Notes under the pieces: model-generated | What the model was told of the DNA's origin: nothing | Seen by the model: the letters and a program-made list of their open reading frames with translations, nothing else | The model's database searches: none | Shown: positions 25,924 to 35,059 of the stretch, piece after piece | Numbering within the stretch: position 1 is the stretch's first letter | Layout of the letters: every line of letters starts with the position of its first letter | Source of the DNA: Rhizobium hidalgonense | GTDB lineage: Bacteria > Pseudomonadota > Alphaproteobacteria > Rhizobiales > Rhizobiaceae | Assembly (NCBI RefSeq): GCF_002914525.1 | Contig: NZ_LODW01000061.1 | Span: 1-64,000 of the forward strand | Direction of reading: 5' to 3' | Length of the DNA stretch: 64,000 nt | Made by a program: the position numbers and the translations under genes

Positions 25924-26987
25924 TCGAGCCTGTTATCGCGGAGCTCGCGGATCGAACTCACCTTTTCGCGGTCCATGAGCTTGGAGAGACCGCGGACGAT
26001 ATCACCGGGCAGGCCAGGGCCTTCATAGACCATGCAGGAATAGAGCTGGACGAGATCGGCGCCCGCCCTGATCTTTTCCAGCGCGGTTTCGGCCGAGGAG
26101 ACGCCGCCGACGCCGATGATCGGCAGATCGGGACCGACGCGCTTGCGCATCCGGGCAAGCACCGCCGTCGACTTTTCGAACAGCGGTACGCCGGAAAGGC
26201 CGCCCGCCTCCTTCGCCTGGCGCTGATCCTTCAGCCCGTCGCGCGACAGCGTCGTGTTGGAGACGATCAGACCGTCCAGCGCATGCGAGAGCGCCTCGGC
26301 GGCGATATCGTCCATGCCTTCCTCGGTCAGGTCAGGGGCGATCTTCAGGAAGACCGGGATCCTGCGGCCGGATGTCGCCGCCATCTCGTCGCGCGCGGCA
26401 AGCACAGCCGACAGCAGCGCCGCAAGGCTTTCGCGCGCCTGCAGGTCGCGCAGGCCTGGCGTGTTCGGCGAGGAGATATTGGCGGTGAAATAGCGCGCGA
26501 CGGAATAGAAGCGGCGGATGCCGGCGACATAGTCGGCGATGCGATCCTCGCTGTCCTTGTTGGCGCCGATATTGACGCCGATCATGCCACCGCCGGTCAG
26601 CGCGGCAAGTCTGACATAAGCGGCGTCATGGCCTTCATTGTTGAAGCCGAGGCGATTGATGACGGCTTCATCCTCGACCAGGCGGAAGATGCGCGGGCGC
26701 GGATTGCCGGCTTGCGGCTTCGGCGTCACCGTGCCGATCTCGGTAAAGCCGAAACCGAGCTTCAGCAGGGCTTCGGGCACCTCGGCGTTCTTGTCATAGC
26801 CGGCCGCCATGCCGAGCGGATTTTCGAAGGTAAGGCCGGCGACGGTCTGGCGCAGGCGCGGATCCGGGGTGATCTGGCAGGCGGGCACGAGGCCGGATTT
26901 CAGCGCGGCGATCGACATGCCGTGCGCCGTTTCCGGATCGAACAGGAAGAGACCCTTGCGGGCGATACGCTTGAAAGAATCGATCAT
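25899..26987 (-). CDS. pyrD: Dihydroorotate dehydrogenase (quinone), class 2
   Basis: This 362-residue flavoprotein oxidises dihydroorotate to orotate in pyrimidine synthesis, using membrane quinone. Class 2 features are the N-terminal helix (FKRIARKGLFLFDPETAHG), NPLGMAAGYDKNAEV, the catalytic-serine loop NISSPNTPGL, and the FMN site IIGVGGVSSAETALEKI followed by LVQLYSCMVYEGP. Its ATG overlaps the TGA of the DUF952 gene by 4 bases, a common rhizobial pair. Its 3' end overlaps the MATE gene. Confidence 0.96.
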   Translation of the reverse strand: MIDSFKRIARKGLFLFDPETAHGMSIAALKSGLVPACQITPDPRLRQTVAGLTFENPLGMAAGYDKNAEVPEALLKLGFGFTEIGTVTPKPQAGNPRPRIFRLVEDEAVINRLGFNNEGHDAAYVRLAALTGGGMIGVNIGANKDSEDRIADYVAGIRRFYSVARYFTANISSPNTPGLRDLQARESLAALLSAVLAARDEMAATSGRRIPVFLKIAPDLTEEGMDDIAAEALSHALDGLIVSNTTLSRDGLKDQRQAKEAGGLSGVPLFEKSTAVLARMRKRVGPDLPIIGVGGVSSAETALEKIRAGADLVQLYSCMVYEGPGLPGDIVRGLSKLMDREKVSSIRELRDNRLDYWAARKV

Positions 26988-27340
26988 GGCTGCAGCTCCG
27001 GAACGATATGAGCGCCGGCCTGGTCGAGCGGCAGCGGCGCCTCCCAGAGCACCGCGGCCAGCGGCAAGTCGGCATAGAGATGCGGGAACAGATCGCCGCC
27101 GCGCGAGGGCTCGAACACCAGCTTGTCACCGAACCCGCTGCCGTCAACGGCAATCAGCAGCAGGCCGGACTGGCCGGCAAAATGCAAGCCGGCGGTCTGC
27201 TTCACCTGGTCTGCCGTCGAGAAATGGATGAAGCCGTCGTTGAGATCGATGCCGGCGCCATGAAAAACACCGCTTTGTCTGGCTTGCTGCCAGAGCGTTT
27301 CCGTCACGATCTTGTAAAGGGTCGGTGTCACGCTCATCAT
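26984..27340 (-). CDS. DUF952 family protein
   Basis: This 118-residue protein matches the DUF952 pattern: LYKIVTETLWQQA, DGFIHFSTADQVKQTA, DKLVFEPSRGGDLFPHLYADLPLAAV. Members are small and may bind metal or act as transferase-like folds, with no proven activity. There are two adjacent ATGs (27340 and 27337). The gene is translationally coupled to pyrD through an ATGA overlap. Confidence 0.85.
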   Translation of the reverse strand: MMSVTPTLYKIVTETLWQQARQSGVFHGAGIDLNDGFIHFSTADQVKQTAGLHFAGQSGLLLIAVDGSGFGDKLVFEPSRGGDLFPHLYADLPLAAVLWEAPLPLDQAGAHIVPELQP

Positions 27341-27456
27341 GGGCTCGCGATTGCTGGTCCTCGGGTCACGAGGGCTTTGCCGGAAAGAGGCGGCGATGTC
27401 CACGCCCCGGCAGATAAAAACGGGATCGGCGGAAACAAATTCCGGAGGATGAGACG

Positions 27457-27855
27457 ATGAAGATTTTGGTTCTGACACTGGGCGTTCTTCTTCTGCCGCT
27501 TGGCGCCGCAGCCGCCGAGGCCGATGCGAGCCGGTTCCAGCTGGAAAAGAGCGGCGACCATTTCGTCCGGCTCGACCGGCAGACCGGCGCGATGTCGATC
27601 TGCCAGGACAAGGACGGCGCCCTCGTCTGCCGGATGGCGGCCGACGAGCGGGCGGCCTATGAGGACGAACTCGACCGGCTTTCGCAGCGCGTGACGAAGC
27701 TGGAACAGGGCGGGCTCGTACAGCGCGCATTGCCGAGCGATGCCGAAATCGACCGCTCGATCAGCATCATGGAGAAGATGATGAAGAGTTTCATGGGGAT
27801 GGTGAAGGAGTTCCAGGCCGAGGAAAACGCCAATCCCCTTCCGCAGAAAACCTGA
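27457..27855 (+). CDS. Exported hypothetical protein with C-terminal helices
   Basis: This 132-residue protein has a clear signal peptide (MKILVLTLGVLLLPLGAAAA, cleavage before EAD). The mature part includes a short beta region with two cysteines (SICQDKDGALVCRM) that could form a disulfide. Amphipathic helices follow (AYEDELDRLSQRVTKLEQGG and the Met-rich MEKMMKSFMGMVKEF). CCGGAGGATGAGACG precedes the ATG. It is probably periplasmic; similar proteins occur in rhizobia but I know no function. Confidence 0.75.
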   Translation: MKILVLTLGVLLLPLGAAAAEADASRFQLEKSGDHFVRLDRQTGAMSICQDKDGALVCRMAADERAAYEDELDRLSQRVTKLEQGGLVQRALPSDAEIDRSISIMEKMMKSFMGMVKEFQAEENANPLPQKT

Positions 27856-27947
27856 TCTGATATAGTCATTTCAGCAGACATGCGTGAGAACGCCGAGGGG
27901 ACGGCGGTGCATGCGCGCACGATCGGGCTCTTGGGAGGGAGTTTTCG

Positions 27948-28595
27948 ATGCAGGAACAGACCATCATCATTGCGGACGATCATCCGCTGTTCAGGGATGC
28001 GCTGCGCCAGGCCGTCATCGGCATGGACGGCCGGCAGGCAATCGTCGAGGCCGGCGATTTCGCCGCTGCGCGCCGGGCGGCAGGCGCCCATGCGGATGCC
28101 GACCTGATGCTGCTCGACCTCGCCATGCCCGGCGTCAGCGGCTTTTCCGGCCTGATGGCGCTACGCTCCGAATTCGTCAGCCTGCCGATCATCATCGTTT
28201 CGGCAACCGACGACGCGACGACGATCCGCCGGGCGTTGGAACTCGGCGCCTCCGGCTTCATTTCCAAATCCGCCGGCATCGACGACATTCGCCGCGGCAT
28301 CCAGACGGTGCTGGCCGGCGATATCGCCACGCCGGAAAACTACCGCGACGGCCAGGAGCAGGATCCCGATGTCGCCGACCTGATCCACCGCCTGCATACG
28401 CTGACGCCGCAGCAGAGCCGGGTGCTGACCATGCTCGGCGAGGGGCTGCTGAACAAGCAGATCGCCTATGAACTCGGCGTCTCCGAGGCGACGATCAAGG
28501 CGCATGTCTCGGCGATCCTGCTGAAACTCGATGTCGACAGCCGGACGCAGGCGGTCATCCAGCTTGGCAAGATCAATATGGCGATGGTCGCCTGA
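27948..28595 (+). CDS. Response regulator, receiver plus LuxR-type HTH
   Basis: This 215-residue protein has a receiver domain (residues 1-120) with acidic pocket IIADDHP, phospho-acceptor aspartate in LMLLDLAMPG, and the conserved lysine in GFISKSAG. A GerE/LuxR-type HTH follows (about 148-210: LTPQQSRVLTMLGEGLLNKQIAYELGVSEATIKAHVS, cited in parts). No histidine kinase gene is adjacent, so it is an orphan regulator here. A GGGAGGGAG ribosome site precedes the ATG. Confidence 0.9.
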   Translation: MQEQTIIIADDHPLFRDALRQAVIGMDGRQAIVEAGDFAAARRAAGAHADADLMLLDLAMPGVSGFSGLMALRSEFVSLPIIIVSATDDATTIRRALELGASGFISKSAGIDDIRRGIQTVLAGDIATPENYRDGQEQDPDVADLIHRLHTLTPQQSRVLTMLGEGLLNKQIAYELGVSEATIKAHVSAILLKLDVDSRTQAVIQLGKINMAMVA

Positions 28596-28708
28596 AAGGC
28601 TTGCGATAACAGGATTTTATTCCTCCTTCAGCTTTACTCAGGCGACATGGTCGGTTAATATTCCGCCCGGCTGACGCGCGGATGAGCCGCGCACGGAATC
28701 GGGCGCCT

Positions 28709-29386
28709 ATGCTGTCACACGACCAGATCTGGGGAGCGATCGACAGGCTTGCCGAGCGGCATGCGCTGACGCCCTCCGGTCTTGCGCGGCGCGCCGGGCT
28801 CGATCCCACCTCCTTCAACAAATCGAAACGGCTATCCGCCGACGGGCGACTGCGCTGGCCGTCGACGGAATCGATCGCCAAGGTGCTCGACGCGACCGGG
28901 GCGAGCGTGGAGCAGTTTCTTGCCTTCCTGCAGCCGGATGCCGGTTTTTCCAAGCCACTGGCCGCACAGCCTGACGGCGCCTTTCCGCCGCAGGGCAGTT
29001 CGATTCCGCTGCTCGGCTTCGCCCAGGCCGGTGCCGGCGGCTTCTTCGACGATGGCGGCTTTCCGGCCGGCCAAGGCTGGGATGTAGTGGAATTTCCGGC
29101 GGCCCCGGCGCAGACGTCAGGCGTCTATGCACTCGAGGTGCAGGGCGAGAGCATGATGCCGCTCTACCGCGACGGCGACGTGCTGATCGTCGAGCCCGGC
29201 GCGCAGGTGCGCCGCAACGACCGCGTCGTCGTGCGCACAAACGAGGGCGAGGTGATGGCCAAGGTGCTGCTGCGCCAAAGCCCGCGCTCGATCGAGCTAA
29301 TGTCGCTCAATCCCGACCATCCAAACCGCACGCTCGAGCTTTCCGATGTCGATTGGATCGCCCGCATCATCTGGGCCAGCCAATAG
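28709..29386 (+). CDS. LexA-like transcriptional regulator, HTH plus S24 peptidase domain
   Basis: This protein of about 225 residues has an N-terminal helix-turn-helix (LTPSGLARRAGLDPTSFNKSKR) and a C-terminal S24/LexA-like domain. The Ser-Lys dyad is visible: serine in VQGESMMPLY and lysine in EVMAKVLLR. An Ala-Gly pair suitable for self-cleavage occurs in GFAQAGAGGF. This is the architecture of phage C2/CI-type and Rhizobium S24 repressors, distinct from LexA itself. The start at 28709 (MLSHDQIW) is preferred; an ATG at 28682 is also open. It is followed 11 bases later by the thermonuclease-like gene. Confidence 0.85.
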   Translation: MLSHDQIWGAIDRLAERHALTPSGLARRAGLDPTSFNKSKRLSADGRLRWPSTESIAKVLDATGASVEQFLAFLQPDAGFSKPLAAQPDGAFPPQGSSIPLLGFAQAGAGGFFDDGGFPAGQGWDVVEFPAAPAQTSGVYALEVQGESMMPLYRDGDVLIVEPGAQVRRNDRVVVRTNEGEVMAKVLLRQSPRSIELMSLNPDHPNRTLELSDVDWIARIIWASQ

Positions 29387-29397
29387 GAAGATATTCC

Positions 29398-30120
29398 ATG
29401 CGCCCTGCCGCCGTCTTCACAGGTCTCATAGGGATGGCGGTGGTGGCCGGCCTGCTGATGGCGGGCGAAACAAGGCTGCGGGGCGGGGCGGCCGGCGAGG
29501 AGACGGTATCGGCGGAGGAGACGGCGACCGCGGCAGCGGATGCTGCGCCTAAGGCCAGCGAACCGGCTGCGATATCGGACGAACAAGCCGAAATCATCGC
29601 CGGCTCGGCGGAACCGGCGGCGCAACCGCAGGCGCCACCCTCCGCGGGGCCTGCCGACGGTACGGCGCCCAAACCCGCCGATGGCGAGCCGCGGGCCGAG
29701 ACGGCAGTCGGGCAGACGGCAAGTCCACCCGCGAAAAAGCCGATGGAGCTGGCGCGGCCGGCGGTCGAAAATGCCGGTCTTCTCTCCTTTGGCGAGCGCA
29801 GGCTTCAGCTTGCCGGCATCGTGCCGACGCCAGCCGACAAGATATGCGGGGCGACGGGCCGGCAATGGCCCTGCGGCATGCTGGCGAAGACGGCGTTGCG
29901 CCAGCTGTTGCGCAACCGCAGCGTTAGCTGCGATCTTGAGACGGCCGAATGGCAGGAAACAGTGACGACCACCTGCCGGCTCGGCGCACAGGATCTCGGC
30001 GCATGGCTTGTCGAAAACGGCTGGGCTGAGGCAGCGGTGGGCTCGCCGTTAGCGTGGGCCGCCGAAAAAGCCAGGCAGGCCGGAAAAGGCCTTTACGGCG
30101 ACGATCCGCGCCGGAGATAA
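29398..30120 (+). CDS. Exported thermonuclease-like (SNase fold) protein
   Basis: This 240-residue protein starts with a membrane or signal segment (AVFTGLIGMAVVAGLLMAG). A long Ala/Glu/Pro-rich linker follows (residues about 30-110), then a C-terminal SNase-like domain. Family-like pieces are LQLAGIVPTPADKICG, WPCGMLAKTALRQLL, LGAQDLGAWLVENGWAEA and the final KGLYGDDP. Some catalytic residues of staphylococcal nuclease are not obvious, so it may be non-catalytic. AGGAAG precedes the ATG. Confidence 0.75.
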   Translation: MRPAAVFTGLIGMAVVAGLLMAGETRLRGGAAGEETVSAEETATAAADAAPKASEPAAISDEQAEIIAGSAEPAAQPQAPPSAGPADGTAPKPADGEPRAETAVGQTASPPAKKPMELARPAVENAGLLSFGERRLQLAGIVPTPADKICGATGRQWPCGMLAKTALRQLLRNRSVSCDLETAEWQETVTTTCRLGAQDLGAWLVENGWAEAAVGSPLAWAAEKARQAGKGLYGDDPRRR

Positions 30121-30201
30121 CCGGCGGCCTTGACAGGGAGCTGATCCCTTGTAATGCCGGCTGCCAATTCCCACTCTGGGCTGATCGAAAAGGAAACAGA
30201 G

Positions 30202-30615
30202 ATGAACAAGCCGCTTTCCGCCCATGATGCGCTGATCTACGTGATGGTGATGGCCTCCGCCGTTGACAGCACGATGAACGACCGGGAGATGGAAAGGATC
30301 GGACAACTGATCGGCTTCCTGCCTGTTTTCCGGGATTTCGACGACGACAAACTGATTTCGGTGGCGCGCGACTGCGCCTCGCTGCTGGCCGGCCCGGAAG
30401 GCCTCGACGTCGTTCTCGAAACGGTGCGCGACACCCTGCCGGCCAAACTCTACGACACTGCCTATGCGCTGGCTGTCGAAGTCGCATCCGCCGATCTCTC
30501 GGTCAAAGCCGAGGAACTCAGGCTGCTCAGCCTGCTGCGCGATCGGCTCGGTCTCGACAAGCTCACCTGCGCGGCGATCGAGCGCAGCGCCATTGCCCGC
30601 TTCCGCAAGGGATAA
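30202..30615 (+). CDS. TerB-like (tellurite resistance fold) protein
   Basis: This 137-residue all-helical acidic protein resembles the TerB/DjlA fold: LIYVMVMASAVDSTMNDREMERIGQLIGFLPVF (cited for its TerB-like D-x3-D/E pattern), then AYALAVEVASADLSVKAEELRLLSLLRDRLGLD in the second repeat half. TerB proteins bind metal ions at membranes. No other ter gene is nearby, so tellurite resistance is not implied. AAAAGGAAACAG precedes the ATG at 30202. Confidence 0.8.
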   Translation: MNKPLSAHDALIYVMVMASAVDSTMNDREMERIGQLIGFLPVFRDFDDDKLISVARDCASLLAGPEGLDVVLETVRDTLPAKLYDTAYALAVEVASADLSVKAEELRLLSLLRDRLGLDKLTCAAIERSAIARFRKG

Positions 30616-30684
30616 GCCTGAAACTCTTTATTTTATCCATGTCGTTATCCCAAAACCGCTACACAGTTTTGGGCGACATGCATG

Positions 30685-31560
30685 TCAATAAAGCCCGTAG
30701 GGAAAATAACGCAGATAGATTTCCTGGAGACGGCCGTTGCGCGACAGGGTAGCGAGCGCGTGGTCGATGGCCGCCGTCAGCACGCTGTCCTTTTGCCGCA
30801 GCATGATTGTCATGCCCTCACCGAGGAATTGCTCGGAGAGATAGGGGCCGTCGAACAGCGCGCAGCATTTGACTGACGCCGGCGACGATACCCAGAAGGA
30901 AAGCTGCAGCGCATCGGCAAAGGCGGCATCGACCTTGCGCTCCTTGAGCGCCGCCAGCAGGGCATCCTTGGTGTCGAAGGCCTGGGCCTTGATCGCCGGG
31001 AAGAAGGCGGCCAGCATCGCCTCGTGCACCGTGCCTTTGACGACGCCGACCGGGTGCCCGGAAAGGGCGGCCGCCGTTTTGCCGTCGAGCGAAACAGTGA
31101 GATTGCGCACGAAGCGGGCGGGCAGCATCAGATACGGCCGGGAGAAGACGAATAACCGGCGCAGCTCCGGCGTCACGGCAAGACCGGCGATAACGGCATC
31201 ACCCTGCGAGGCGGCGAGCGCATCCTTCAAATCGGCGAAGGGCATCGCCTGGATCTGGCACTTGTCGGAAATTTCCAGCTCGCTGCAGATTTCGCGGGCG
31301 AGATCGACGTTGAAACCGGAAAGCTTGCCGTTCTGATCGGTGAAATTGAACGGCGGGAAATCGACCGAAGTCAGGAAGCGCAGGCGAACCAGCGAGGAGA
31401 GATCGGGTCTCGCCAGACGTTCACGGGCATCGAAAAGCAGCGGCAGCGAGGGTGCTGCCTGCTGGGCAGATGCGGCAAAAGCGGAAAACAGCGCTGTCAG
31501 AAACAGCCCAAATGCGAGAAGAGCCCTGAGAGTCGGGGGTGCCAGCTTGGATTCAATCAT
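30685..31560 (-). CDS. Periplasmic amino-acid-type solute-binding protein
   Basis: This protein of about 291 residues has a signal peptide (LRALLAFGLFLTALFSAFAASA) and the SBP family 3 fold. Markers are LRFLTSVDFPPFNFTDQNGKLSGFNVDLAREIC (read in parts), VIAGLAVTPELRR and the late GEGMTIMLRQKD. This fold normally delivers amino acids or related ligands to an ABC permease or a receptor. No permease or ATPase gene is near it, so it is an orphan. It is divergent from a chemoreceptor gene. The start at 31560 is inferred from the signal peptide; the longer open frame to 32037 is not credible. Confidence 0.82.
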   Translation of the reverse strand: MIESKLAPPTLRALLAFGLFLTALFSAFAASAQQAAPSLPLLFDARERLARPDLSSLVRLRFLTSVDFPPFNFTDQNGKLSGFNVDLAREICSELEISDKCQIQAMPFADLKDALAASQGDAVIAGLAVTPELRRLFVFSRPYLMLPARFVRNLTVSLDGKTAAALSGHPVGVVKGTVHEAMLAAFFPAIKAQAFDTKDALLAALKERKVDAAFADALQLSFWVSSPASVKCCALFDGPYLSEQFLGEGMTIMLRQKDSVLTAAIDHALATLSRNGRLQEIYLRYFPYGLY

Positions 31561-31969
31561 CGTGATCCGGTCTCGGGTTGCCGTCTCGGCGAGATGTAAC
31601 AGAGTCATGCCCGGCGGGGAATATGCTTGGGAGGCGGGGAGCGATTGCGAACTCAGCGCCCTTGTAACCGCGTGGATCCGCAACGCGCTCTCATCCATCC
31701 GACGCCGGAATGCCCGCTCCGTCCTTCGAGGCCCCTGCGGGGATCTCACGATAGGCCCTCTTGAACCTCCTGCCTCCCCAAAATTATGGGTGTATCTGCG
31801 CCCCGCCGTTAGCGCGGAATTAAAGAATATCGCCTCTATTTGTGACGACGACACGGACACCGCCGGCCGATTGCATGATGCATGCGTCACTCCCCCATAT
31901 TCGCTGAGCTGCGACACGACGCAGCGCTTGTTTGCAACAATTGATTTCACAGAACCGGGTGACATTTCC
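31561..31969. other. Divergent intergenic region between binding protein and chemoreceptor
   Basis: These 409 bases hold no convincing gene. The stretch 31600-31760 is GC-rich and repeat-like (e.g. GAGGCCCCTGCGGGGATCTC around 31728). The part from about 31780 to 31960 is more AT-rich and should contain the chemoreceptor promoter. TGCATGATGCATGC near 31873-31886 is a small palindrome. Confidence 0.4.
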
Positions 31970-33979
31970 ATGTTGAAACATCTGAAAATCCGCACGAAAA
32001 TCATATCGGTCGTGGCGCTGCTAGGTCTGATCACCATGGCCGGGCTGGTCTATGTCATCTCCGAGTTCCGCCGGGCCGACGCCGCCTACAGCGCCTTCAT
32101 CGATCATGAAGCGCAGGCTTCGATGCTGAGCGCGCGCGCCAGCGCATCGGTGGTGGCCTCGGTGCTGCAGGTCACCCTGCTGGCCGAAATGAAGGCCGAT
32201 ACGCCGGCATTCCAAACGACGCTCGCCATCCCGAGCAAGCTGCCGCAGGCCCGCGACCGGATGAAGCAGGCGCTGGCGCTGGTGCCGAGCCGCAAGGCCG
32301 CGATCGACGAAATCCAGGCCGGCATCGATGAGATCGAAGCGCTGGCGAACAAGATCATCGAACAGAGCAAGGCCAACGACAGCGCCGGCGCGCTTTCGAG
32401 TGTTGCCTTGATTAATGCCAAGCTCGATGCGCTGACACCGAAGATGATTGCCAACAACGATGCGATGATGGCGATGCTCAACGACGGCGGCGACGCGCTG
32501 TCTGCTTCGGTCAACGGCCGGATCGTCTCCTGTCTCGTGCTGATCGGCATCGCCGTTCTGCTCGCCGTCGGTTTCAGCGTGCTCGTGGCGCAGATGGGCA
32601 TTGCCGGCCCGATGGCGAGGCTCAACCTGCGCATGACGCGGCTTGCCGAAGGCGATACCGAGAGCGATGTCAGCGGGCTCGACCGCGGCGACGAAGTCGG
32701 CCAGATGGCAAAGGCCGTTTCGATCTTCCGAGACAATGCGATCGAGCGTGCGCGGATCGAGGCACGCGCCGAAGCCGACCGCGATGTCAACGACGGTGAG
32801 CGTCGCGAACGCGAGGCGCAAAGGGCCCGCGACGCATCCGAACTCGAAGGCGCAGTTCAGGCGCTGGGCGACGGCCTGCGCCGCCTTGCCGCCGGCGATC
32901 TCGCCTCGCATATCGACCAGCCTTTTGTCGCCCATCTCGATGCCCTGCGTAAGGATTTCAACAACTCGGTCGAGAAGCTCAACGAAACCCTGCATACGGT
33001 CGGCGCCAACGCCCGGGCAATCGGTGCCGGCGCCAACGAGATCCGTTCGTCCGCAGACGAGCTTTCCCAGCGGACCGAACAGCAATCGGCCTCCGTCGAA
33101 GAGACGGCTGCCGCACTCGAAGAAATCACCACGACGGTGCGCGACGCCGCCAAGCGCGCCGAGGAGGCGAGCCAGCTCGTCGCCCGCACCCGCCTCGGCG
33201 CCGAGAAATCGGGCGAGATCGTCCGCAAGGCCGTCTCCGCCATGCAGCAGATCGAAAAGTCCTCGGGCGAAATTTCCAACATCATCGGCGTCATCGACGA
33301 CATCGCATTCCAGACCAACCTTCTGGCGCTGAATGCCGGCGTCGAAGCGGCCCGTGCCGGGGAAGCCGGCAAGGGCTTTGCCGTCGTCGCCCAGGAAGTG
33401 CGCGAGCTTGCCCAGCGTTCCGCCAAGGCGGCAAAGGAAATCAAGGATCTGATCACCAATTCCGGCACGCATGTGCGGACCGGCGTCTCGCTGGTCGGCG
33501 AGACCGGCAAGGCGCTCGATTCGATCGTCCAGGAGGTGCAGGAAATCAACCAGCACGTCCACGCCATCGCCGAAGCCTCGCGCGAGCAGTCGATCGGGCT
33601 GCAGGAGATCAACACCGCCGTCAACACCATGGATCAGGGCACGCAGCAGAACGCGGCAATGGTCGAGCAGTCGACCGCCGCCAGCCACAGCCTCGCCACG
33701 GAAGCGGCAGCCCTGAACAACCTGCTCGGCCAGTTCCGGCTGACGGGCACCGGCGGCTTCGCCGCCGCCGCGCCGCTCGCCCCGGCCCGGCCGCCGGCCG
33801 CAGCGCCACGTGCCGCCGCGCGCCCGGTCGCCAAGGCCGCCGCGATCCGCGTCGCCAAGGAGGGGGCTGCCCGCCCGACCGCCTCGCCGGCCCGCGCACT
33901 CGGCCAAACACTCGCCAACGCCTTCGGCGCCGGCAGCAGCGCGCCAAAAAGCCAGGATGGCGACTGGACGGAGTTCTGA
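31970..33979 (+). CDS. Methyl-accepting chemotaxis protein
   Basis: This 669-residue receptor has TM1 near residues 8-30 (IISVVALLGLITMAGLVYVI), a periplasmic helical sensor of about 150 residues, TM2 (CLVLIGIAVLLAVGFSVLV), a HAMP domain, and a signalling domain with the conserved hairpin NLLALNAGVEAARAGEAGKG. The C-terminal end, GDWTEF, resembles the CheR/CheB-tethering pentapeptide (xWxxF), reached by a long Ala/Pro-rich flexible arm. The start at 31970 gives the expected short cytoplasmic N-terminus. It is divergent from the solute-binding protein gene. A strong terminator follows. Confidence 0.93.
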   Translation: MLKHLKIRTKIISVVALLGLITMAGLVYVISEFRRADAAYSAFIDHEAQASMLSARASASVVASVLQVTLLAEMKADTPAFQTTLAIPSKLPQARDRMKQALALVPSRKAAIDEIQAGIDEIEALANKIIEQSKANDSAGALSSVALINAKLDALTPKMIANNDAMMAMLNDGGDALSASVNGRIVSCLVLIGIAVLLAVGFSVLVAQMGIAGPMARLNLRMTRLAEGDTESDVSGLDRGDEVGQMAKAVSIFRDNAIERARIEARAEADRDVNDGERREREAQRARDASELEGAVQALGDGLRRLAAGDLASHIDQPFVAHLDALRKDFNNSVEKLNETLHTVGANARAIGAGANEIRSSADELSQRTEQQSASVEETAAALEEITTTVRDAAKRAEEASQLVARTRLGAEKSGEIVRKAVSAMQQIEKSSGEISNIIGVIDDIAFQTNLLALNAGVEAARAGEAGKGFAVVAQEVRELAQRSAKAAKEIKDLITNSGTHVRTGVSLVGETGKALDSIVQEVQEINQHVHAIAEASREQSIGLQEINTAVNTMDQGTQQNAAMVEQSTAASHSLATEAAALNNLLGQFRLTGTGGFAAAAPLAPARPPAAAPRAAARPVAKAAAIRVAKEGAARPTASPARALGQTLANAFGAGSSAPKSQDGDWTEF

Positions 33980-34000
33980 GCCGTCAAGACAGGTATTGGC

Positions 34001-34031
34001 AAGGGCGGCCCAGGGGCCGCCCTTTCTATTT
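34001..34031 (+). terminator. Rho-independent terminator of the chemoreceptor gene
   Basis: AAGGGCGGCC and GGCCGCCCTT form a perfect 10-base stem around CAGG, followed by TCTATTT. It begins 22 bases after the chemoreceptor stop. It may also serve the convergent VOC gene ending at 34038. Confidence 0.85.
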
Positions 34032-34037
34032 GGGGAC

Positions 34038-34418
34038 CTAACCCGTCCGCCAGCCGATCTCGACGAGGATGTTCCCGGGCGCCGTGCAATAAAACAACCA
34101 GCCGCCGCGCATGGCGGCCGGCGGGCCGGAGAGCGCCGCGCCGGCAGCGGCAAGCCCGGCATAAACCCGATCGACATCCTCCCTCTCGGGCAGGATAAAG
34201 CCGATATGATAGGTCTGACGCTGCAGTTCGACCTGATCGGCAGTGCCGAACTTGGCAATCGCGTGGCTGAGGACGATTTCGAGGCCGGCATCATCGCTCA
34301 GGATCGCCAGGCCGTTCTGGCCGCGCATATCCTTCAGCGTCAGGCCGAAATGGCGAGTGAAGAAATCCGCTGTTGCAGCAATATCGGGTACATGAAAATC
34401 GAGATGGTTCAGGCGCAT
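34038..34418 (-). CDS. VOC family protein (glyoxalase/bleomycin-resistance fold)
   Basis: This 126-residue single VOC domain has MRLNHLDFHVPDIAATADFFTRHFG at the start (two histidines near the first strand) and YHIGFILPEREDVDRVY in the second half. It ends with FYCTAPGNILVEIGW, whose glutamate is the usual last metal ligand. ACGGAGACTGAC precedes the ATG at 34418. The substrate cannot be told. It is convergent with the chemoreceptor. Confidence 0.8.
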   Translation of the reverse strand: MRLNHLDFHVPDIAATADFFTRHFGLTLKDMRGQNGLAILSDDAGLEIVLSHAIAKFGTADQVELQRQTYHIGFILPEREDVDRVYAGLAAAGAALSGPPAAMRGGWLFYCTAPGNILVEIGWRTG

Positions 34419-34780
34419 GTCAGTCTCCGTTCGAAAAAATCCCGGGACTGCCTTTTGCCGTCTCCGCAAGCCGCCGGGATCCCGCATCTTGATGCGGATC
34501 ACGTCGCGGGTTCTCGTGCCAGGGCACGGAGCAGAGCTTCGTAAGAGCGCTCACGACGCTCCAGCGGAAGGGACCGGGCTTACCTCAACCGATCCTGCCT
34601 TTTTCGACACTGCCGATCTAGCAGAAGGCAGCGGTTTCGGCAATGGAATAGCCCGCGCTGATCACGGCATTCCCAGTGGCGCTTCCCGAAGGATTGAAGG
34701 CGGATATGCCGTTTCATCTGGTGAGCATGATCCGATCGAGAGTAAGATCGCATCATTCGGCGCGTCAGATGGGGATTGAT
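34419..34780. other. Intergenic region before small lipoprotein gene
   Basis: There are 362 bases between divergent genes. Open frames here have no ribosome sites and no protein-like composition. No strong palindrome or repeat was seen. The promoters of the VOC gene (left) and the lipoprotein gene (right) are presumably inside. Confidence 0.35.
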
Positions 34781-35059
34781 ATGAAACCTGCAGTCATCGG
34801 CCTTATCGGCACCCTCATTCTTGCCGGGTGCAACACCGTTACCTATTCCGGCCCTGGCCTTGAGCCGATCCCAGGCAGCATTACCTATAGCGGCCAGCCG
34901 CGGACAAAGCTCACCAAGTCGCCCGCCGGCTCCGCCTTTCCGCATGATTTCATCGACCAGTATGGCCGGCAGGTGGAGGAAACCTACATCATCCAGCCGG
35001 ATCGGAGCCTGATCATCGCGCATCGGCAATATAAGCCGATCCGGTTTTTCGGGGATTAG
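34781..35059 (+). CDS. Small lipoprotein of unknown function
   Basis: This 92-residue protein has a lipoprotein signal (MKPAVIGLIGTLILAGC, cysteine about 17). The mature part is beta-like and basic (ITYSGQPRTKLTKSPAGSAF, YGRQVEETYIIQPDRSLIIA). GGGGATTGAT precedes the ATG. It should be anchored to the periplasmic face of a membrane. I do not recognise the family. Confidence 0.72.
   Translation: MKPAVIGLIGTLILAGCNTVTYSGPGLEPIPGSITYSGQPRTKLTKSPAGSAFPHDFIDQYGRQVEETYIIQPDRSLIIAHRQYKPIRFFGD

Noticed and set aside
30202..30615. Tellurite resistance operon
   Set aside because: Only a single TerB-fold protein is present; no terC, terD or terZ genes are near it.
32021..34294. 757-codon antisense frame over the chemoreceptor
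   Set aside because: It covers a gene with unmistakable HAMP and signalling domains, and its own product has no recognisable sequence.
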